This document shows positions 4,317 through 7,673 of a stretch of 7,673 nt of DNA, one piece after another (position 1 is the first letter of the stretch; every line of letters begins with the position of its first letter). The notes below the pieces were generated by a model. The model worked only from the letters and a program-made list of their open reading frames with translations, did no database searches and had not been told where the DNA came from. This DNA is from Bacillota bacterium (GTDB taxonomy: Bacteria; Bacillota; Clostridia; Peptostreptococcales; Anaerovoracaceae), in the NCBI GenBank assembly GCA_017537495.1, contig JAFYKS010000259.1, positions 1 to 7,673 of the forward strand, read 5' to 3'. A program made the translations under genes and the position numbers.

Positions 4317-7236
4317 GCTGATTCAGGTATTTTTCCAGTTCAGCCAGATATTCACCGTATTCAGCCCAGTCACCGTCTCTCTGTGCAGATTCAGCATTTT
4401 CAAATGCTTCCACCGCCTTCTGAATCAGTTCGGACTGAGTCAGAGGTGCATCTGTCTGGCCGCCGCCTTCACCGGTACCTGTACCGGTTCCGCTGCCGCT
4501 GCCTGTGCCGTCTTCAGTGCCCACGCCGTCTTCTGCCTTCTTGCCGAAGAGTTCTACGAGACATTCTGCTACACTGTTTTCATAAGCAATCTTATCGTCA
4601 TATGCCATGATGATACGCTTTACTTCCGGAATGGAAGAGTTAGTCGCTTCCAGATATACCGGTTCCACGTACAGCAGAGAAGTATTGATTGGAATTACAA
4701 ACATATTACCTCTTCTGTAGGATGTGCCGGAGGAACTCCACAGGGAGAATTCCTTGGAAATTTCCGTATTCTGGTCGATCTGTGCTTCAACCTGTTCCGG
4801 ACCGTAAACAGTCTTGCTCTTAGGGAACTGGAAGAGTACCAGCTCGCCATAAGCATCGCCGTCATTTCTTGCCACCATCAGTGCAGTCATGTTCATCTTG
4901 GACTTCGGTGTGAATGCGATGGAGTTGAAGAATTCAGCCTTTTCACCGTCAGGCAGCTTTGCGATATAGTAGTTCGGCTGCTGCTGCACTCTTTCAGTGC
5001 CGTAAACTTCATAAGCGATTTCCCACTGGTCTTCGTTCTGATAGAATACGTTAACGTCTTCCATATGGTATCTGGAGTATACCGCTGCCTGAATGGTCAG
5101 CAGGTAGTTCGGATAACGGATATGGGACTTCAGACTTTCAGGCATCTGATCTGCTGTCTTGAACAGAGTCGGATAAATCTTCGCATAGGTTGCGGCAATC
5201 GGATCGTTTTCATCCACAACATAGAAGCTTACGTCGCCGTTATAAGCATCCACAACAACCTTGATGGAGTTTCTGATGTAGTTGTTCACACCATCATATG
5301 GTTCGGAATATGGGTAGTAGCTGCTCATGGTATAAGCATCTACCATCCAGTACAGCTTGCCGTCTGCAGTTACCATATAAGGGTCATCCTCATATGTCAG
5401 GTACGGCATAATCATACCAATACGTTCCATTACGTTACGGTTAACGATAATTCTGGACTCACTGTTGATGTTGGTGGAAACCAGCATCTGTACGTCCCCT
5501 TCGCGGATTGCAAAGAGAATACGGTTCAGCAGACCCAGCTTGATGCCCGCTTTGCCTTCATACATGGTGTAGGCATTGGTTGAACCCTTCGGATAGTCGA
5601 ATTCTTCTTCCTGGGTGTTAACAATGATATATTCATTGGACAGTTCGCCGAAGTATACTTCCGGACGTTCAATCTGGATTTCTGCCACTTCAGATTCCGG
5701 AGGAATGTTTCCGATCAGCACGTCAGGCTGACCGCTGGCAGTTACCTGGTCTACTCTGGAAAGAGCAATACCGTAACCGTGTGTATACTTCAGATGACGG
5801 TTCAGCCAGGAACTGTCGATCTTGTTTTCGTCGATTTCACGGGTAGTCAGGAAGGCCTGAGTGTACTTTCCGTTAATCATGTAACGGTCCACGTCTACGT
5901 CATTGAATGTATAGTACTGACGGATGGACTGTGTCTGATTGTAGAACTGCTTCGCAGGATCGAAATCGTTTACACGGATGTTGTTAATGGTTTCTGTATT
6001 TGCATTGATGTCAGCAGATGTCAGCTTGTTGTCCGCTGCAAAATCTCTGGTCACTACGTCATCCAGCTCATATGCAGACTGGGTGTACGCAATGTTCCAC
6101 TCCAGATACTTGCTTTCCTTATCGATTTCGTCAGGAGATACGATGAATTCCTGCACCAGATAAGTGGCACCGGTACCGATGATACCTACCAGAATCATGA
6201 TAACAGGAGCTGTCAGCAGCTTCTTGTAATCCTTCTGCTTCAGGAATACAACGAACAGAATCGCGGAAATCACTGCCAGACCGGCCAGAATACGGTACAT
6301 CCACAGAGTTACATTCACAGAAGTGAAGCCTGCGCCGTAAACGGCACCCGTATGTCCGTACAGCAGATTGAACTGCTGCAGGAAGAAGTTCACACCAATC
6401 ATCAGGAAGAAGATGAAGCCCAGCAGACCAATTTTGCCGGATGCGATGGACAGCAGCTGCTTGAAGTTGTTGTCGTCAAACTGCTTCTTAGGCTTAGCCG
6501 CACGCTTCTTGGCTTTCTTTCCAAAGAATGCTTCCTGGAACTTGCCGAACATGTCGTCTGCTGCTGTGCCTGCGCCTTCTGCTCCCGGCCCGTTTTCAAA
6601 CGGGCTGGAGTTTCCGCTGTAGCGTTCTTCGTCAGTATACTGCTGACCGAACGGTGTTTCTTCCTCTTCATCCGGGAATTCTGTCTTGAACATATCCGGT
6701 GTACGTACAGTCATCAGAACAATGTAGTACACGATGGTCAGCACGATGAATCCTACGATTACCCCCAGCAGGATTTCATTAAGCTGAGTCAGGAATTCCA
6801 GACGGAAAATGTAGAAAGAAATGTCCAGGTTGAACAGAGGGTCTGTCAGGTTGAAATCTGTGCTGTTGGCAAACTTCAGAATATCGAACCACAGCTGGCT
6901 TACAGTGTTTACGGTCACGAAAATACCGAACACTGCACCAAGCAGCCAGGTAATCTGACGCAGCTTTTTCTGGTCAGTGTCCTCGCTGGACGCAATTTTT
7001 TTGAAATAACTTTTTTTCAGATGGCTCATGTAAATTACCATCAGTCCGGTTACGGCAAGGAAGGTCGGCACTCCGACTTTCAGCTGGGTGGTCAGTTCCT
7101 TCAGGAACACGTCCACGTAGCCCATTTCCTTGAACCACATGAAGTCAGTAATGAATGTGACTGCGCTGAAAAATGCTGCGAACAGCAGCACCAGCACAAG
7201 AATCACAATACTGACTCTTTTCTGGATTTTTTCCAT
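4306..7236 (-). CDS. UPF0182 family integral membrane protein
   Basis: This 976-residue protein has seven predicted N-terminal membrane helices (about 8-30, 53-72, 93-115, 152-177, 268-290, 311-333 and 340-362), then a large soluble domain (about 365-900) that should face outward. Family hallmarks include the WFKEMGY segment (34-40) after helix 1, PEVYFGELSNEYIIVNT (525-541) with EFDYP, RNVMERIGMIMPYLTYEDDPY (600-620), DAYTMSSYYPYS (633-644) and YIRNSIKVVVDAYNGDVSFY (653-672). A variable cytoplasmic loop at 178-262 is acidic then strongly basic (KKAKKRAAKPKK). A Gly/Thr-rich linker (904-927) joins the domain to a short helical tail containing GDWAEYGEY, which also looks typical of the family. 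The biochemical function of UPF0182 proteins is not established as far as I know. The start ATG at 7236 has AAGGAGG upstream and overlaps the previous gene's stop by 1 nt (TAATG), implying coupled translation. Confidence 0.93.
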   Translation of the reverse strand: MEKIQKRVSIVILVLVLLFAAFFSAVTFITDFMWFKEMGYVDVFLKELTTQLKVGVPTFLAVTGLMVIYMSHLKKSYFKKIASSEDTDQKKLRQITWLLGAVFGIFVTVNTVSQLWFDILKFANSTDFNLTDPLFNLDISFYIFRLEFLTQLNEILLGVIVGFIVLTIVYYIVLMTVRTPDMFKTEFPDEEEETPFGQQYTDEERYSGNSSPFENGPGAEGAGTAADDMFGKFQEAFFGKKAKKRAAKPKKQFDDNNFKQLLSIASGKIGLLGFIFFLMIGVNFFLQQFNLLYGHTGAVYGAGFTSVNVTLWMYRILAGLAVISAILFVVFLKQKDYKKLLTAPVIMILVGIIGTGATYLVQEFIVSPDEIDKESKYLEWNIAYTQSAYELDDVVTRDFAADNKLTSADINANTETINNIRVNDFDPAKQFYNQTQSIRQYYTFNDVDVDRYMINGKYTQAFLTTREIDENKIDSSWLNRHLKYTHGYGIALSRVDQVTASGQPDVLIGNIPPESEVAEIQIERPEVYFGELSNEYIIVNTQEEEFDYPKGSTNAYTMYEGKAGIKLGLLNRILFAIREGDVQMLVSTNINSESRIIVNRNVMERIGMIMPYLTYEDDPYMVTADGKLYWMVDAYTMSSYYPYSEPYDGVNNYIRNSIKVVVDAYNGDVSFYVVDENDPIAATYAKIYPTLFKTADQMPESLKSHIRYPNYLLTIQAAVYSRYHMEDVNVFYQNEDQWEIAYEVYGTERVQQQPNYYIAKLPDGEKAEFFNSIAFTPKSKMNMTALMVARNDGDAYGELVLFQFPKSKTVYGPEQVEAQIDQNTEISKEFSLWSSSGTSYRRGNMFVIPINTSLLYVEPVYLEATNSSIPEVKRIIMAYDDKIAYENSVAECLVELFGKKAEDGVGTEDGTGSGSGTGTGTGEGGGQTDAPLTQSELIQKAVEAFENAESAQRDGDWAEYGEYLAELEKYLNQLAS
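4456..4527 (-). repeat. Gly/Thr/Ser-rich codon microrepeat (interdomain linker)
   Basis: This GC-rich stretch encodes residues 904-927 of the UPF0182 protein, made of repeated Gly-Thr and Gly-Ser dipeptides built from GGT/GGC-ACC/AGC codons. It reads as a flexible linker between the large soluble domain and the C-terminal helical tail. Short-period DNA of this sort tends to vary in length by slippage in multiples of 6 nt, which would keep frame. Confidence 0.6.
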
Positions 7237-7673
7237 TATAATCTCTCCTCCTTAATTTCATTTAATACCATGGAATTCTGAGAAACTTTCACACAGGCGG
7301 TTACGTATTTTACGGTTTCTTCACCATCTGCTGCCGCAAAGGTCAGACGGCAAAGTGTGTAGTACCCCTGTTCCCCTGTTCGAATCTCACCAATTTCCAG
7401 TTTATTTATGCCTATCAGGCTGGTATCCTTATTTGTAGCCTGCCACTGTGCGTAGTAATCTACGACCGCAGTCAGGATGCCTTCTGCATAGCTGATGGAT
7501 TCTCCGTCTTCTCCGGTCTTCCATTCACTTTCTTCCAGAATTTCTGCATCAGCGATTTCCTTGAAGGCGTACTCTTTTTCGTCATCATATTTCAGTGCCG
7601 GATCTTCCAGCACTTCTCCGATGCTGTCCGGCTCTTCAATCTTTTCAGCCAGCAGATCTGAAATGTATGTAGC
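7236..7673 (-). CDS. Unrecognised acidic protein, 5' end beyond the window
   Basis: The frame is open from the right edge to TAA at 7238-7236 and gives 145 residues of a C-terminal region. A GTG at 7613 is in frame but the reading frame continues upstream with sensible coding (DLLAEKIEEPDSIGE), so it is not taken as the start. The protein is rich in Asp and Glu in its first half. The second half alternates an amphipathic helix (SYAEGILTAVVDYYAQW) with likely beta strands (KLEIGEIRTGEQGYYTLCRLTFAA, VKYVTACVKVSQNSMVLNEIKE). That pattern would fit a small alpha+beta fold such as an NTF2-like or extracytoplasmic domain, but I do not recognise the family. No signal peptide can be judged because the N-terminus is missing. 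The last codons (KEER) contain the ribosome binding site of the UPF0182 gene, and the two genes overlap by 1 nt, so a shared role at the membrane is plausible. Confidence 0.75.
   Translation of the reverse strand, partial: ATYISDLLAEKIEEPDSIGEVLEDPALKYDDEKEYAFKEIADAEILEESEWKTGEDGESISYAEGILTAVVDYYAQWQATNKDTSLIGINKLEIGEIRTGEQGYYTLCRLTFAAADGEETVKYVTACVKVSQNSMVLNEIKEERL
7244..7253 (-). promoter_or_regulatory. Ribosome binding site of the UPF0182 gene inside the upstream coding sequence
   Basis: AAGGAGGAGA on the minus strand is made by the last Lys-Glu-Glu-Arg codons of the upstream gene. The AAGGAGG core is 10 nt (the GGAGA part 7 nt) from the ATG at 7236. Together with the TAATG overlap it indicates coupled translation of the two genes. 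Confidence 0.8.

Noticed and set aside
5779..7281. 500-codon plus-strand open frame opposite the UPF0182 gene
   Set aside because: Codon-aligned shadow of a well-conserved membrane protein; the Gln/His/Cys-rich translation is not credible as a protein.
7611..7613. GTG at 7613 as the start of the right-edge gene
   Set aside because: The frame stays open to the window edge with coding-like sequence, and no clear ribosome binding site stands before the GTG; the gene is more likely truncated by the window.

Overview
The window looks like ordinary chromosome of a low-to-mid GC Firmicute, most likely a member of the Clostridia. The evidence is consensus GGAGG-type ribosome binding sites, short intergenic gaps, a UPF0182 membrane protein of the Firmicute/actinobacterial type, and an extended (about 637-residue) type-I-like glutamine synthetase of a kind I associate with anaerobic clostridia. 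The genus cannot be fixed from this sequence alone. Almost everything is transcribed from the minus strand, so gene order in the direction of transcription runs from the right edge to the left.

From right to left on the minus strand: (1) the C-terminal 145 codons of an unrecognised acidic protein, open at the window edge (7236-7673). (2) A 976-residue UPF0182 integral membrane protein (4306-7236), translationally coupled to it through a TAATG stop/start overlap. (3) A 111-nt gap with a plausible sigma-A promoter, whose -35 lies in the last codons of the UPF0182 gene, and a 13-bp hairpin closed by a GAAA tetraloop in the 5' leader. (4) The large glutamine synthetase (2281-4194); its start is moved to an ATG with a perfect GGAGG. 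(5) Seryl-tRNA synthetase serS (962-2239), 41 nt downstream and probably on the same transcript. (6) A rho-independent terminator at 910-944. (7) A PrsW-family intramembrane protease (170-895), whose start is moved downstream of that terminator. (8) Its own minus-strand terminator at 58-90.

The left edge (3-62, plus strand) holds the last 19 codons of a convergent gene. Its tail is loosely reminiscent of the C-termini of integrase-type transposases, and its terminator lies at 132-160. The two converging transcription units have crossed terminators, so their 3' ends should overlap by about 100 nt.

Functionally this is mostly housekeeping: nitrogen assimilation (glutamine), protein synthesis (Ser-tRNA), and two membrane proteins (a probable regulatory protease and a large surface-exposed protein of unknown role). 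I found no CRISPR array, toxin-antitoxin pair, tRNA or rRNA, and no clear novel multi-gene system. The points most worth a second look are the glnA leader hairpin and promoter, the Gln at a normally Glu metal-ligand position in the glutamine synthetase, the corrected gene starts, and the coupled unknown/UPF0182 gene pair.
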